This document shows, in pieces, positions 36,370-45,348 of a DNA stretch of 64,000 nt. Under the pieces are notes generated by a model that saw nothing but the letters and a program-made list of their open reading frames with translations, made no database searches and was not told where the DNA came from. This DNA comes from Sphingopyxis macrogoltabida (GTDB lineage: Bacteria; Pseudomonadota; Alphaproteobacteria; Sphingomonadales; Sphingomonadaceae). The stretch lies in NCBI RefSeq assembly GCF_001307295.1, contig NZ_CP012700.1, positions 1,801,001-1,865,000 on the forward strand. The letters run 5' to 3'. Numbering within the stretch: position 1 is the first letter of the stretch; each line of letters begins with the position of its first letter. The translations under genes and the position numbers were made by a program.

Positions 36370-37386
36370 TCAGAGCCTGACCAGCATCTTCCCGATATTG
36401 TCGCCGGAGAAGAGTCCGAGGAAAGCGTCGGGCGCCGCCTCGAGCCCGTCGTGCACCGTCTCGCGCATCGTCACCGCGCCGCTTGCGATCAACGCCCCCA
36501 TGTCGGCGTAGAACTCTTCCATGCAATCGATGAACTGGTCGGTGTAGATAAAGCCTTCCATCCGGATGCGCGCCGGGATCGCGCGGATCAGATACTTCAT
36601 CTCCTGCGCCTTGCCGTCGTTATAGACGTCGATCATCCCGCAAATGGCAAAGCGTGCGAAATCGCTCGCGGTAGCGAAAGCAGCGTCGAGATGCTCGCCC
36701 CCGACATTGTCGAAATAGACATCGACGCCGCTCTTGCCCAATTTCTGCAGAGCCGCTGCCAGCGCCGGAAGGACGGGCCCAGCCTTGTAATCGATCACCG
36801 CATCGGCACCCAGCGCACTGACCCACTTACACTTTTCGGCGCCGCCCGCCGAGCCGATCACCGTCATCTCGCGCACCTTGGCGATCTGTACTACGGCGGA
36901 ACCGACGGCGCCCGCGGCTGCGGAGACGAAAACGACGTCGCCGGGCTTCGCGGCCGCGATCCTCAGCAGCCCGATCCACGCCGTGCCGCCGGTCAGGCCC
37001 ATATTGTGGAGAAAGGTCTGCGGCGTCATCCCAGCGGCGAGCGCCGCTGCGGGCAATTTATTGGGCCTCACGTCGAGTCCGATCACGCCGCCATCGCGCC
37101 AGCCGCCCATATGGAGGACGAGGTCGCCGGGCGCGAAACCGTCGAGCCGGCTTTCGATCACTTCGCCGATCGCGCCGCCGGTCATCGGCTGGTCGATCTT
37201 GAAACTGGCGGCATAGCTTTTCGCGTCGTTCATGCGGCCGCGCATGTAGGGATCGACCGAAAGCCAGAGGTTGCGAACCCGCAATTGATCGGCTTCCAGC
37301 GGCGCGTCGGGCAGATCGCGTAACGCGAAGTCCGCCATCGTCGGTAGTCCGGTCGGACGGCTGATGAGGTGCCACGCCTTGGCCAT
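36370..37386 (-). CDS. NADP-dependent MDR oxidoreductase (CurA-like)
   Basis: The 338-residue zinc-free MDR enzyme has the leukotriene-B4 dehydrogenase / CurA type marks: RNLWLSVDPYMRGRM near the N-terminus, the cofactor loop AAAGAVGSAVVQIAK, and DVYFDNVGGEHLDA. It probably reduces the double bond of an alpha,beta-unsaturated ketone or aldehyde with NADPH. The exact substrate is unknown. It is transcribed away from the tRNA gene and converges on the DEAD-box helicase. Confidence 0.9.
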   Translation of the reverse strand: MAKAWHLISRPTGLPTMADFALRDLPDAPLEADQLRVRNLWLSVDPYMRGRMNDAKSYAASFKIDQPMTGGAIGEVIESRLDGFAPGDLVLHMGGWRDGGVIGLDVRPNKLPAAALAAGMTPQTFLHNMGLTGGTAWIGLLRIAAAKPGDVVFVSAAAGAVGSAVVQIAKVREMTVIGSAGGAEKCKWVSALGADAVIDYKAGPVLPALAAALQKLGKSGVDVYFDNVGGEHLDAAFATASDFARFAICGMIDVYNDGKAQEMKYLIRAIPARIRMEGFIYTDQFIDCMEEFYADMGALIASGAVTMRETVHDGLEAAPDAFLGLFSGDNIGKMLVRL

Positions 37387-37484
37387 ATTACCCCCGCTTT
37401 CCCGTTTTTATTAGGCGACACGGCCCAATGATCAGAAAAGCCGTTGCCACTGTCCGGCTGGCCCGTTAAGACGCCGCCGGTCGC

Positions 37485-37560
37485 GGGGCCGTAGCTCAGA
37501 TGGGAGAGCGCTGCAATCGCACTGCAGAGGTCAGGGGTTCGATTCCCCTCGGCTCCACCA
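37485..37560 (+). tRNA. tRNA-Ala (anticodon CGC)
   Basis: The 76-base sequence folds as a complete cloverleaf: acceptor GGGGCCG / CGGCTCC, D-arm GCTC..GAGC, anticodon stem CTGCA / TGCAG with loop ATCGCAC, and T-arm AGGGG TTCGATT CCCCT. CCA is encoded at the end. The anticodon is CGC, which reads GCG (Ala), a heavily used codon in this GC-rich DNA. Confidence 0.95.
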
Positions 37561-37629
37561 CGACCCTTTCTCCTTCCAGTCAAACGTATCGACCGGGGAC
37601 AGATCATCCGCCCCCGGCCATGATGCCCG

Positions 37630-38508
37630 TCAGGCTGTCGGCGCCGACGGCCCGGTCGGACGCCCGCGACGGACTTTCCGCCACAGGAAGACGATAAGCG
37701 CGGCAAGCAGCGCCCAGGGCAGGATCGCTGCGCCAGCCACGAGAATGATCGAAAGCAGGGTGCCGCCGCTGCCAAGCAGCGTCGTCCACGCGTTGCTGAA
37801 CGGGTTTTCGTGGCCGATCCCCGGCAGGCCGCCGTTGCCGACATAGTTAAAGACGACGCTGGTCATCGCGATTTTCGCTTCGCCGGCGCGCCGGCTGGCG
37901 CGCTCGTCGCCGAGCTGGCCGCGCAGCCCGGCGATTTGCGCGAGCAGTTCCGCGCGCTCACCCTTGTCGAGCCCGCCCTGTTTCAGCCGCCCTTCGAGAC
38001 GCTCGATTTCGGCAGCGGCACCGGCACTGCGTTGCTGCGATTGCTCGATCTGCGTGCCGACATCCTCGCCGGCGACGCTGGCATCGGCGAGTACGCCCTC
38101 GGCCTTCTCGACGCTGGCGATCGCATCGGCGCCAAACTTGCGGGCGATGCCGGGGTCGAGTTTGAAGCTCGTCTGCGCCTCGACCTCATTCTCGCGAACC
38201 TTGCCATAGCGGATGTCGGCAATCCGGCACCGCGCGGTGCCGAGCATTTCGCACGCAGCGGCATGTTCGCTCTGGACCTTGGCGATCCGGTTGTCGTCTA
38301 AGCGGAACGCATAGCTATAATCGAAGGCGACGCCGGGGGTCGCATTAAGGCCGATATCGGGAACCGCCTCTTCTGCCGCGTCGCGGGCCGCCGACGCAGC
38401 TTCGGTGGCGGGGGCAGGGGTGTCGGTCGAAGCAGCATCTTCGGCTGCCTTTTTCGAGCAGCCGATCAGGGCGAGCGCCATCGCGCCCGCTAAGAGCTTG
38501 GTTTTCAT
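37630..38508 (-). CDS. DUF4349-like lipoprotein with C-terminal membrane helix
   Basis: The 292-residue protein starts with a lipoprotein signal (LALIGC, Cys17). After a low-complexity linker a beta-rich region (DYSYAFRLDDNRIAKVQ) is followed by a coiled coil (about 165-215, heptad-like EIERLEGRLKQ). One membrane helix and a basic tail (FLWRKVRRGR) end it. This fits DUF4349 family proteins. The lipid and the C-terminal helix together would tie it across the periplasm to the inner membrane. The role is unknown. A palindrome lies just upstream (38548-38571). Confidence 0.8.
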   Translation of the reverse strand: MKTKLLAGAMALALIGCSKKAAEDAASTDTPAPATEAASAARDAAEEAVPDIGLNATPGVAFDYSYAFRLDDNRIAKVQSEHAAACEMLGTARCRIADIRYGKVRENEVEAQTSFKLDPGIARKFGADAIASVEKAEGVLADASVAGEDVGTQIEQSQQRSAGAAAEIERLEGRLKQGGLDKGERAELLAQIAGLRGQLGDERASRRAGEAKIAMTSVVFNYVGNGGLPGIGHENPFSNAWTTLLGSGGTLLSIILVAGAAILPWALLAALIVFLWRKVRRGRPTGPSAPTA

Positions 38509-38547
38509 AGAAGACTCTCCCAAAACGCGACTCGTTGGCCGCATGGG

Positions 38548-38571
38548 ACTACATATCATAACTAATGTAGT
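38548..38571. promoter_or_regulatory. inverted repeat before the DUF4349 lipoprotein
   Basis: ACTACAT and ATGTAGT form 7-base arms around a 10-base AT-rich spacer. The site lies 40-63 bases before the lipoprotein's ATG on the minus strand and contains a TATGAT-like -10. A repressor of BlaI, TetR or MarR type could use such a site, but none is encoded nearby. Confidence 0.35.
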
Positions 38572-38584
38572 AGACAATAAGAGA

Positions 38585-40897
38585 TCAGGCGAGCTTCACA
38601 AAGCCGTCAAGCACCCGCTTGCTGCCGGCCTGCTCGAACTCGACCTCCAGCTTGTTGCCGTCGATGTCGATGATCTCGCCGTACCCGAATTTTTCGTGGA
38701 ACACGCGCATTCCGATCGCGAGATCGCTGCGCGGCTTGGCGCCGACCGAGGCGGCCGGGCCTTTTTCGCTGGGCGCCGGCGCGCGCGTGATCGTCGAGGA
38801 TTGCGCGACCGCGCGCTGCCAAGCCGGACCGCGCGTCATCGTCCGCGCCGGCTGGCGTTCGGCGACATGCGCGAAGGGGTCGCCCTGCGCCGACCAGTTA
38901 GCACGCCACAGGCTTTGCCCGCCGCCAAAGCTGTTCTCGCTCTCGATATGCTCTTGCGGGATTTCGCCGATGAAGCGGCTGGGGATGCTGCTCATCCACT
39001 GGCCATAGATACGCCGGTTCGCGGCATGATAGATGCTCGCGCGCCGGCGGGCGCGGGTGATCGCGACATAGGCGAGGCGGCGCTCTTCCTCCAGGCTGGC
39101 GGTGCCGCCTTCATCCATCGAGCGCTGCGACGGGAAGACGCCATCCTCCCAGCCGGCAAGGAAGACATGATCGAACTCAAGCCCCTTGGCGGCGTGGATC
39201 GTCATGATGGTGACGGTCTCTGTGTCGTCATTCTGGTCGCGGTCCATCACCAGGCTGACATGCTCGAGGAAGGCTTCGAGCGATTCATACTCCTCCATCG
39301 CGCGGACGAGCTCGGAGAGGTTTTCAAGGCGACCCGCAGCCTCGACGCTGCGGTCGGCCTGCAGCATCGCGGTATAGCCCGATTCGTCGAGGATCAGCTG
39401 GGTGAGTTCGGGATGCGACAGCTCGTTCGCCTTGCCCTGCCAGTTCCGCATCTGCGCGACGAAATTCGCCAGCTGGCGGCGCGCCTGCGGCGTCAGTTCG
39501 TCGGTTTCGGTGATCCGCGACGCGGCGTGGAAGAGCGGCGCGCGCTCATGCCGCGCATATTGGTGGATACGCGCCAGCGCCTTGTCGCCGAGCCCGCGCT
39601 TGGGAACGTTGACGATGCGCTCGAACGCGAGGTCGTCGGCTGCCGACTGGACGAGACGGAGATAGGCGAGCGCATCGCGGATTTCGGCGCGTTCGTAGAA
39701 GCGGAAACCGCCGACGATGCGGTACGGCATGCCGATCGCGATGAAGCGGTCTTCGAACTCGCGCGTCTGGAACTGCGCGCGGACGAGAATTGCGGTGCGG
39801 TCGAGGCTGACCTTGCGGTGCTGGAGCGTCTCCAGTTCCTCACCGATCCGCCGGGCTTCCTCGGGCCCGTCCCAGACGCCGACGACGCGCAGCTTGTCGC
39901 CGGGATCGAGCTCGGTCCACAACGTCTTGCCCAGGCGGCCGCTGTTCTGCGCGATCAGCGCCGAAGCGGCGGCAAGGATCTGCGGCGTCGAGCGATAATT
40001 TTGTTCGAGGCGGATCACCGTCGCGCCGGGGAAATCCTTTTCGAAACGCAGGATATTCGCGACCTCCGCGCCGCGCCACGAATAGATCGACTGGTCGTCG
40101 TCGCCGACGCAGCAGATATTTTTGCGCGCCTGCGCGAGCAGGCGGAGCCAGAGATACTGGCTGGCGTTGGTGTCCTGATATTCGTCGACAAGGATATATT
40201 TGAATCGTTCCTGATATTGTTCGAGCACGTCGCGGTGGTTTTTCAGGATCACCAGCATGTGAAGCAGCAGGTCGCCGAAATCGCAGGCGTTGAGGGTTTT
40301 CAGCCGCGCCTGATAGAGCGCGTAGAAATGCTGCCCTTTGCCGTCAGCATAGGCTTCCTTGTCGGCCGCATCGAGATCGGGCGGGGTCAGGCCGCGGTTC
40401 TTCCATTTGTCGATCAACCCCGCGAGCTGGCGCGCCGGCCAGCGCTTCTCGTCCAGCCCCTCGGCCTGGATGAGTTGCTTGAGGACGCGCAGCTGGTCGT
40501 CGGTGTCGAGGATGGTGAAATTGCTCTGCAGCCCGACGAGTTCGGCGTGGCGGCGCAGCATCTTCGCCGCGATGCTGTGGAAGGTACCGAGCCAAGGCAT
40601 GCCTTCGACCGCGTCGCCGATCATCCGCCCGATTCGTTCGCGCATCTCGCGCGCCGCCTTGTTGGTGAAGGTGACCGCGAGGATCTCCGATGGCCAGGCG
40701 CGGCGCGTTGCGATGATATGCGCCAGCCGCGCGGTCAGCGCTGCGGTCTTGCCGGTCCCGGCCCCCGCGAGCATCAGCACCGGGCCCTCGGTCGTCAGCA
40801 CAGCCTGTCGCTGCGGCCCATTCAGCCCGTGCAGATAGGGCGGGTCCGACGGGTCGGGCGGCGGCAGGTCGGGTATCGAGGCAGGGGGCATATTCAC
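38585..40897 (-). CDS. uvrD: UvrD/PcrA/Rep-type DNA helicase
   Basis: The 770-residue SF1A helicase has the P-loop AGAGTGKT (Lys50), VDEYQDTN, QNYRST, and the C-terminal AAKGLEFDHVFLAG and TRARRRASI segments. It unwinds DNA in nucleotide-excision and mismatch repair and at blocked forks. It has the usual C-terminal basic segment with an interacting domain (FHEKFGYGEIIDIDGN) as in PcrA/UvrD. It is a single gene, preceded by 27 bases of non-coding DNA and the DUF2520 gene beyond. Confidence 0.95.
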   Translation of the reverse strand: MNMPPASIPDLPPPDPSDPPYLHGLNGPQRQAVLTTEGPVLMLAGAGTGKTAALTARLAHIIATRRAWPSEILAVTFTNKAAREMRERIGRMIGDAVEGMPWLGTFHSIAAKMLRRHAELVGLQSNFTILDTDDQLRVLKQLIQAEGLDEKRWPARQLAGLIDKWKNRGLTPPDLDAADKEAYADGKGQHFYALYQARLKTLNACDFGDLLLHMLVILKNHRDVLEQYQERFKYILVDEYQDTNASQYLWLRLLAQARKNICCVGDDDQSIYSWRGAEVANILRFEKDFPGATVIRLEQNYRSTPQILAAASALIAQNSGRLGKTLWTELDPGDKLRVVGVWDGPEEARRIGEELETLQHRKVSLDRTAILVRAQFQTREFEDRFIAIGMPYRIVGGFRFYERAEIRDALAYLRLVQSAADDLAFERIVNVPKRGLGDKALARIHQYARHERAPLFHAASRITETDELTPQARRQLANFVAQMRNWQGKANELSHPELTQLILDESGYTAMLQADRSVEAAGRLENLSELVRAMEEYESLEAFLEHVSLVMDRDQNDDTETVTIMTIHAAKGLEFDHVFLAGWEDGVFPSQRSMDEGGTASLEEERRLAYVAITRARRRASIYHAANRRIYGQWMSSIPSRFIGEIPQEHIESENSFGGGQSLWRANWSAQGDPFAHVAERQPARTMTRGPAWQRAVAQSSTITRAPAPSEKGPAASVGAKPRSDLAIGMRVFHEKFGYGEIIDIDGNKLEVEFEQAGSKRVLDGFVKLA

Positions 40898-40957
40898 GCG
40901 CGAACGATTAGGGAACAGCGCGAGCGCTGTCCAGTGCGCGGCGACGGGACGCGCCGC

Positions 40958-41824
40958 TCAGCAAAGCAAGCTGCGCAGCTCGGGCGATACGCGCGCCGCA
41001 TCGCCGCGGGTCAGCTCGTCGAGCGTCGCGAGCGCCATGGCGCGATAGGCCGGCAGCAGGTCGGGACACCCGGCGCCGAGCGCGCCCAGATGGCTTTCGA
41101 TCGTCCGGCTGTCGCCGCGCCGCAGCGGCCCCGACAAGGCATCGAAACCCCGGTCGAGGCTGTTTTCGAGCGCGGCGCGGACGAGCGGGGCTAGGAAGGT
41201 CGCGGGATCGTCGACCCCTGCATTGCGCAGTGCATGTGAGGCGCCGTCCATCAGCGTGACCAGATGGTTGGACGCGTGGCACAGCGCGGCATGATAGAGC
41301 GGGCGACGCTCCTCTGCGATATCGACCGCGATCCCGCCCAACAGGCCCACAAGGCGGTGCGCGAGCTCGATTGCTTGCGGCGACGATCCGGTCACCGCGA
41401 AGCGCGCCTGCTTCATGCGTGCGGCTTCGCCCTGCGGATCGCCGGTAAAGGTCATCGCGGGATGGATCGCCGCGGTCAGCGCTCCCGCCGCGTGTAATGG
41501 TTCGAGGATCGCTGCGCCGCTGCGGCCGCTGACATGGAACACGAACGGGCGACGATCCGCCGGCCCCGCCGCCGCCAGTTCAGCGGCAATCGTTTCCACG
41601 GCATCATCGGACACCGCTATGGCAACGGCATCGCAAGATTGCATCAGCCGGTCGATGCGATGCTCCGTGACCGCGCATCCCAAGCGCGCTGCGGCGGCTT
41701 CGGCTTTGTCGGGAGCGCGCGCCCACAGCAACGGCGGCGCGAGCGAGTGGGGCGAAAGGCCGAGCGCCAGCGCCTGCGCGACCCGGCCTGCGCCGACGAT
41801 GCCGATCTGTTGAAATCCGGTCAT
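40958..41824 (-). CDS. DUF2520 Rossmann-fold protein
   Basis: The 288-residue protein starts with a Rossmann nucleotide-binding motif (IGIVGAGRVAQALA) and then shows the DUF2520 region with HPAMTFTGDP and YHAALCHASNHLVTLMD. These proteins resemble ketopantoate or pyrroline reductases; their substrate is mostly unknown. ATG 41824 places the motif at residue 6. A shorter upstream ATG is possible. It is divergent from an MFS gene. Confidence 0.82.
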   Translation of the reverse strand: MTGFQQIGIVGAGRVAQALALGLSPHSLAPPLLWARAPDKAEAAAARLGCAVTEHRIDRLMQSCDAVAIAVSDDAVETIAAELAAAGPADRRPFVFHVSGRSGAAILEPLHAAGALTAAIHPAMTFTGDPQGEAARMKQARFAVTGSSPQAIELAHRLVGLLGGIAVDIAEERRPLYHAALCHASNHLVTLMDGASHALRNAGVDDPATFLAPLVRAALENSLDRGFDALSGPLRRGDSRTIESHLGALGAGCPDLLPAYRAMALATLDELTRGDAARVSPELRSLLC

Positions 41825-41964
41825 ATGGACCGCTCTTAGCTCCGTCGCAGGCGGTTGGCCAATGCGCCGCATGAAAGGTCCAAACGGCCACCGCGCTGCA
41901 TTCTACCTTGCACCACACAGGGCAACGCGTCCAAAGCGGCGCCGAGACAAACAGGGGAGGGGCG

Positions 41965-43242
41965 TTGTCCGTGGATCTGGCACCCTATCGCAAGCACCGG
42001 CGCATCCTGACCGCAAGCCTCGTCGGCACCGCGGTCGAATTTTACGATTTCTATATCTATGGCACTGCGGCGGCGCTCGTCTTCGGGCCGCTCTTCTTTC
42101 CCGACGAATCGGCGTCGGCGCAGCTCATGTACAGCTTCATGACCTTTGGCCTCGCCTTCTTCGCGCGGCCGGTTGGGGCGATCGTGTTCGGCCATTATGG
42201 CGACCGGATCGGACGCAAGTCGACGCTCGTCGCTTCGCTGATGCTGATGGGCGGATCGACGCTGCTGATCGCTTTTCTGCCGACCTATGCGATGGCGGGG
42301 TGGATCGCGCCACTGCTCCTCTGCATCCTTCGGTTTGGCCAGGGCTTCGGGCTTGGCGGCGAGTGGGGCGGCGCGGCGCTGCTGGCGGTCGAGAATGCGC
42401 CGCCGGGATGGAAATCGCGCTTCGGCATGTTCCCGCAGCTCGGCGCGCCGGTCGGCTTCATCGCCGCGAACGGGTTGTTCCTGATCCTCGGCGTAACGCT
42501 CTCCGACGCCGATTTCACGAGCTGGGGCTGGCGCATTCCCTTCCTCTTTTCGGCGCTACTAGTAGGGCTCGGGCTGTGGGTGCGGCTCAAGATCGGCGAG
42601 ACGCCCGCCTTTACCGAAGCACTGGAGCAGAAAGCGCCGGTCGGAGTGCCGATCGGCGAATTGCTGCGCGGTCACCTGATCCCGACGCTGGCGGGGACCT
42701 TCGCGGTCGTCGCCTGCTTCGCCATCTTCTATCTCGCGACCAGTTTCGCCCTCGCGCACGGGACAAGCGCGCTCGGCTATCCGAAGGAGCAGTTCCTGCT
42801 CGTCCAGCTCGGCGCGATCCTGTTCATGGCGGGCGGCATCGTCTTCGCGGGTTATGTGAGCGATGCGTCGAGCGCACAACGCGTGCTGACCTGGGGCTGC
42901 GGCGCGACGATCCTCATCGGCTTCCTGTTCGGGCCGACGCTCGCGTCGGGAAGCTGGCCGATCGTCTTCCTCGGACTCGCCGCCGCATTGTTTGTGATGG
43001 GGCTGGTTTACGGACCGCTCGGAAGCTGGCTGACCGCGCTGTTCCCGGTTCATGTGCGCTATACGGGGGCCTCGGTGACCTTCAATGCCGGCGGCATCCT
43101 CGGCGGCGCGATGGCGCCGATCATCGCACAGGCGTTAGCGGAGCGCGGCGGAACGCCGATGGTCGGGCTGTATCTGGCGCTGGCCGGGGTGGTGAGCTGG
43201 CTCGGCCTATTGATGGTGCGCCGCCAGGTGGCCGAAAGCTGA
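41965..43242 (+). CDS. MFS metabolite:H+ symporter (MHS family)
   Basis: The 425-residue protein has 12 predicted helices and the MHS family marks: GTAVEFYDFYIYGTAAALVF in helix 1 and GHYGDRIGRKSTL in loop 2-3. These take up organic acids or betaines (alpha-ketoglutarate, proline, shikimate) with protons. The start is the TTG at 41965, 5 bases after the strong ribosome site GGGGAGG; the in-frame GTG at 41971 is the alternative. It converges on rsmD with a 2-base gap. Confidence 0.88.
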   Translation: MSVDLAPYRKHRRILTASLVGTAVEFYDFYIYGTAAALVFGPLFFPDESASAQLMYSFMTFGLAFFARPVGAIVFGHYGDRIGRKSTLVASLMLMGGSTLLIAFLPTYAMAGWIAPLLLCILRFGQGFGLGGEWGGAALLAVENAPPGWKSRFGMFPQLGAPVGFIAANGLFLILGVTLSDADFTSWGWRIPFLFSALLVGLGLWVRLKIGETPAFTEALEQKAPVGVPIGELLRGHLIPTLAGTFAVVACFAIFYLATSFALAHGTSALGYPKEQFLLVQLGAILFMAGGIVFAGYVSDASSAQRVLTWGCGATILIGFLFGPTLASGSWPIVFLGLAAALFVMGLVYGPLGSWLTALFPVHVRYTGASVTFNAGGILGGAMAPIIAQALAERGGTPMVGLYLALAGVVSWLGLLMVRRQVAES

Positions 43243-43244
43243 GT

Positions 43245-43787
43245 TCAGGCGGGACGAAGCAAGGTCAGCTTCGCCTTGCCGACCTTGCGGTCGGTATCGA
43301 CCTCGAAACCCGCAACCTCGACCGCTTCCTTTTCGGCGGTTTCGATCGAGATCAGGCTGTCTGGTCCGATCCAGCCGAGCCGGTTGAGTTTGTCGAGCGC
43401 AACGCTGCCCGCGCCGGTGCCGTAAGGCGCGTCGAACAGCAACAGGTCGTAGCTCCGCTTTGCCGGGCCGAGAGCGAGCACCGAACCCGCGCGCACATCG
43501 GCGCGGTCCGCGGCGCCGAGCGTACCCAGATTCTTCCTGAGCGCGTCGAGCGCATCGCGATCCTGTTCGGCGAACAGGCATTGCGCCGCACCGCGCGACA
43601 GCGCCTCGATCCCCAGCGCGCCCGATCCCGCGAACAGGTCGGCGACATGCAGTCCCTCGAAACTGCCGAGGCGGCTCGCCAGCATCGAGAACAGCGTTTC
43701 GCGCGTGCGGTCCGCCGTCGGACGCGTCGCGTCATTCTTCGGCGCGAGCAGTTTGCGTCCGCGCCATTCGCCGGAAATTACGCGCAT
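43245..43787 (-). CDS. rsmD: 16S rRNA G966 N2-methyltransferase
   Basis: The 180-residue enzyme has the RsmD start MRVISGEWRGRKL, the SAM-binding DLFAGSGALGIEALSRGA, and the catalytic LLFDAPYGTGAG. It methylates G966 of 16S rRNA during small-subunit assembly. The pseudouridine synthase gene ends 2 bases before its start on the same strand, a common pair in alphaproteobacteria. Confidence 0.94.
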   Translation of the reverse strand: MRVISGEWRGRKLLAPKNDATRPTADRTRETLFSMLASRLGSFEGLHVADLFAGSGALGIEALSRGAAQCLFAEQDRDALDALRKNLGTLGAADRADVRAGSVLALGPAKRSYDLLLFDAPYGTGAGSVALDKLNRLGWIGPDSLISIETAEKEAVEVAGFEVDTDRKVGKAKLTLLRPA

Positions 43788-43789
43788 CG

Positions 43790-44650
43790 TCAGCCCATCC
43801 GCCGCCGGAACTGGAACAGCTCGTCGCGCGGGACGATCTCGACCGCGCCGACGTCGAGGGCTTCAAGGGTGAACTGGCCGTAACGCGTACGGATCAGGCG
43901 GCTGACCTGGAGCCCCAGATGTTCGAGCACGCGGCGGACTTCGCGGTTCTTGCCTTCGGTCAGCGTCATCTCGATCCACTGGTTGCGGCCCGTCCGGCGT
44001 TCGAGGTTTGCATCGATCTTGCCATAGCGGATGCCGTCGATCTCGATCCCTTCGACCAGGTCTTCGAGCTGGGTCTGGCTGATATCGCCGAACGCGCGGG
44101 CGCGGTATGTCCGCTCGACGCCGCTCGCCGGCAATTCGAGCTGGCGTTTGAACTCGCCGTCGTTGGTCAACAGCAACAGCCCTTCGGTATTATAGTCGAG
44201 CCGCCCGACGGGCATCAGGCGCGGCAAGTCCTTCGGCAGCAAATCATAGATCGTCTTGCGGCCCTTGGGGTCGCGCGCTGCGGTCAGGCAGCCAGAGGGC
44301 TTGTGAAAGCGATAGAGGCGCGTCGACACCGGCTTGGCGACCGGATTGCCGTCGACGGTCAGGCCTTCGAGCGAAGTGAGCAGCGGTGCAGGGTGAACGA
44401 TGACCTGACCGTTCAGCGCAATGCGCCCTTCCTCGACCATGCGTTCGACGTCGCGGCGCGATCCCACGCCGGCGCGCGCCAGCAGCTTGGCGATGCGTTG
44501 CGGCCCGTCCTCGCGCTCGGGCTCGGCGGCCTGGGTTTTGCGCGGCGGCACGGCGGCGCGCGCGGCGCGGCGGCCCTTCGGGGCGTCGCGATCGCCAGAG
44601 TTGTTTGGCGCCGGGCGGGACGGATTACGGGGCGGACGTCGGGTCGTCAT
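43790..44650 (-). CDS. rluB: rRNA pseudouridine synthase (RluB/RsuA family)
   Basis: The 286-residue protein has an S4 RNA-binding domain (about 50-105: RIAKLLARAGVGSRRDVERM) and a pseudouridine synthase domain with catalytic Asp in GRLDYNTEGLLLLTND. A 50-residue basic Pro/Arg-rich N-terminal tail precedes S4. RluB, RluE and RsuA are hard to tell apart without alignment, so the symbol is a best guess. It isomerises a specific uridine in 23S or 16S rRNA and is coupled to rsmD. Confidence 0.88.
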   Translation of the reverse strand: MTTRRPPRNPSRPAPNNSGDRDAPKGRRAARAAVPPRKTQAAEPEREDGPQRIAKLLARAGVGSRRDVERMVEEGRIALNGQVIVHPAPLLTSLEGLTVDGNPVAKPVSTRLYRFHKPSGCLTAARDPKGRKTIYDLLPKDLPRLMPVGRLDYNTEGLLLLTNDGEFKRQLELPASGVERTYRARAFGDISQTQLEDLVEGIEIDGIRYGKIDANLERRTGRNQWIEMTLTEGKNREVRRVLEHLGLQVSRLIRTRYGQFTLEALDVGAVEIVPRDELFQFRRRMG

Positions 44651-44803
44651 CGGAACGGATGCGGCTTTCGTGTCGTTTTCAGGAAAAGGTGTTGCGTTGT
44701 GATCACGCTCATAGCCGGAAACGTATCGCTTCGTCGATGGCGAGCAGAAGCGATCTTGCACGAAGGCGCGGAGCGAGTCATGGCGATGTCAAAGGGAGTA
44801 TTC

Positions 44804-45241
44804 ATGCTCTTCGCGTCCCGCCCGTCGTGTATCAAGCGGCTGCTGATCATCGAGGATGATCCGCTGGTCGCGTTCGACAATGAGCGGACGCTGCAGCACA
44901 GCGGCTATGACGTCGTCGCGACCGTCGATTCGGGCGAGGCGGCGGTCGCGATTATCGCGGCCGAACAGCTCGACGCGCTGGTCCTCGACCTCGCGCTCGC
45001 GGGACATATGACCGGACGCGAAGTCGCACGGCTCGCCCGCGACCGCGGCATCGCCGTGCTCCTCGTGACCGGAAAATGTCCCGAAGACGCGAGCGACATC
45101 GCGCTCGCCTGCCTCGGTAAGCCGCACAGCGCCTCGGCGCTCGTCGCCGCATTGCGCGCGGTCGAGGGCATGGTTTGCAAGAACAAGCCGCCGCGCAAGA
45201 TCAGCGGCCTCCAGACCTACTGGCGCCCCGAGGCCGCCTGA
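44804..45241 (+). CDS. single-domain response regulator
   Basis: The 145-residue receiver-only protein has the acid pair D18/D19, phospho-acceptor D62 (LVLDLALAG), T89 and K106 (LGKP), so it is fully competent for phosphotransfer. It has no output domain and ends in a short basic tail. Start ATG 44804 has the ribosome site AAGGGAG before it. Such proteins act as phosphorelay or CheY-like switches. No kinase lies in the window, so its partner is elsewhere. Confidence 0.9.
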   Translation: MLFASRPSCIKRLLIIEDDPLVAFDNERTLQHSGYDVVATVDSGEAAVAIIAAEQLDALVLDLALAGHMTGREVARLARDRGIAVLLVTGKCPEDASDIALACLGKPHSASALVAALRAVEGMVCKNKPPRKISGLQTYWRPEAA

Positions 45242-45348
45242 TCGGCTCGGCCTGGCGCATGATCGCCAAATAGCCGCTTCCAATTTGGGACCGAGGCTTT
45301 AGGCCTTTGGCTTTGACGGTCCGCGCACGCGGAAGGGGGAGGTTCGCG

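Noticed and set aside
37630..38508. Possible pseudogene between tRNA-Ala and uvrD
   Set aside because: The frame is complete with signal peptide, coiled coil and membrane helix, so it is treated as an intact DUF4349-like lipoprotein.
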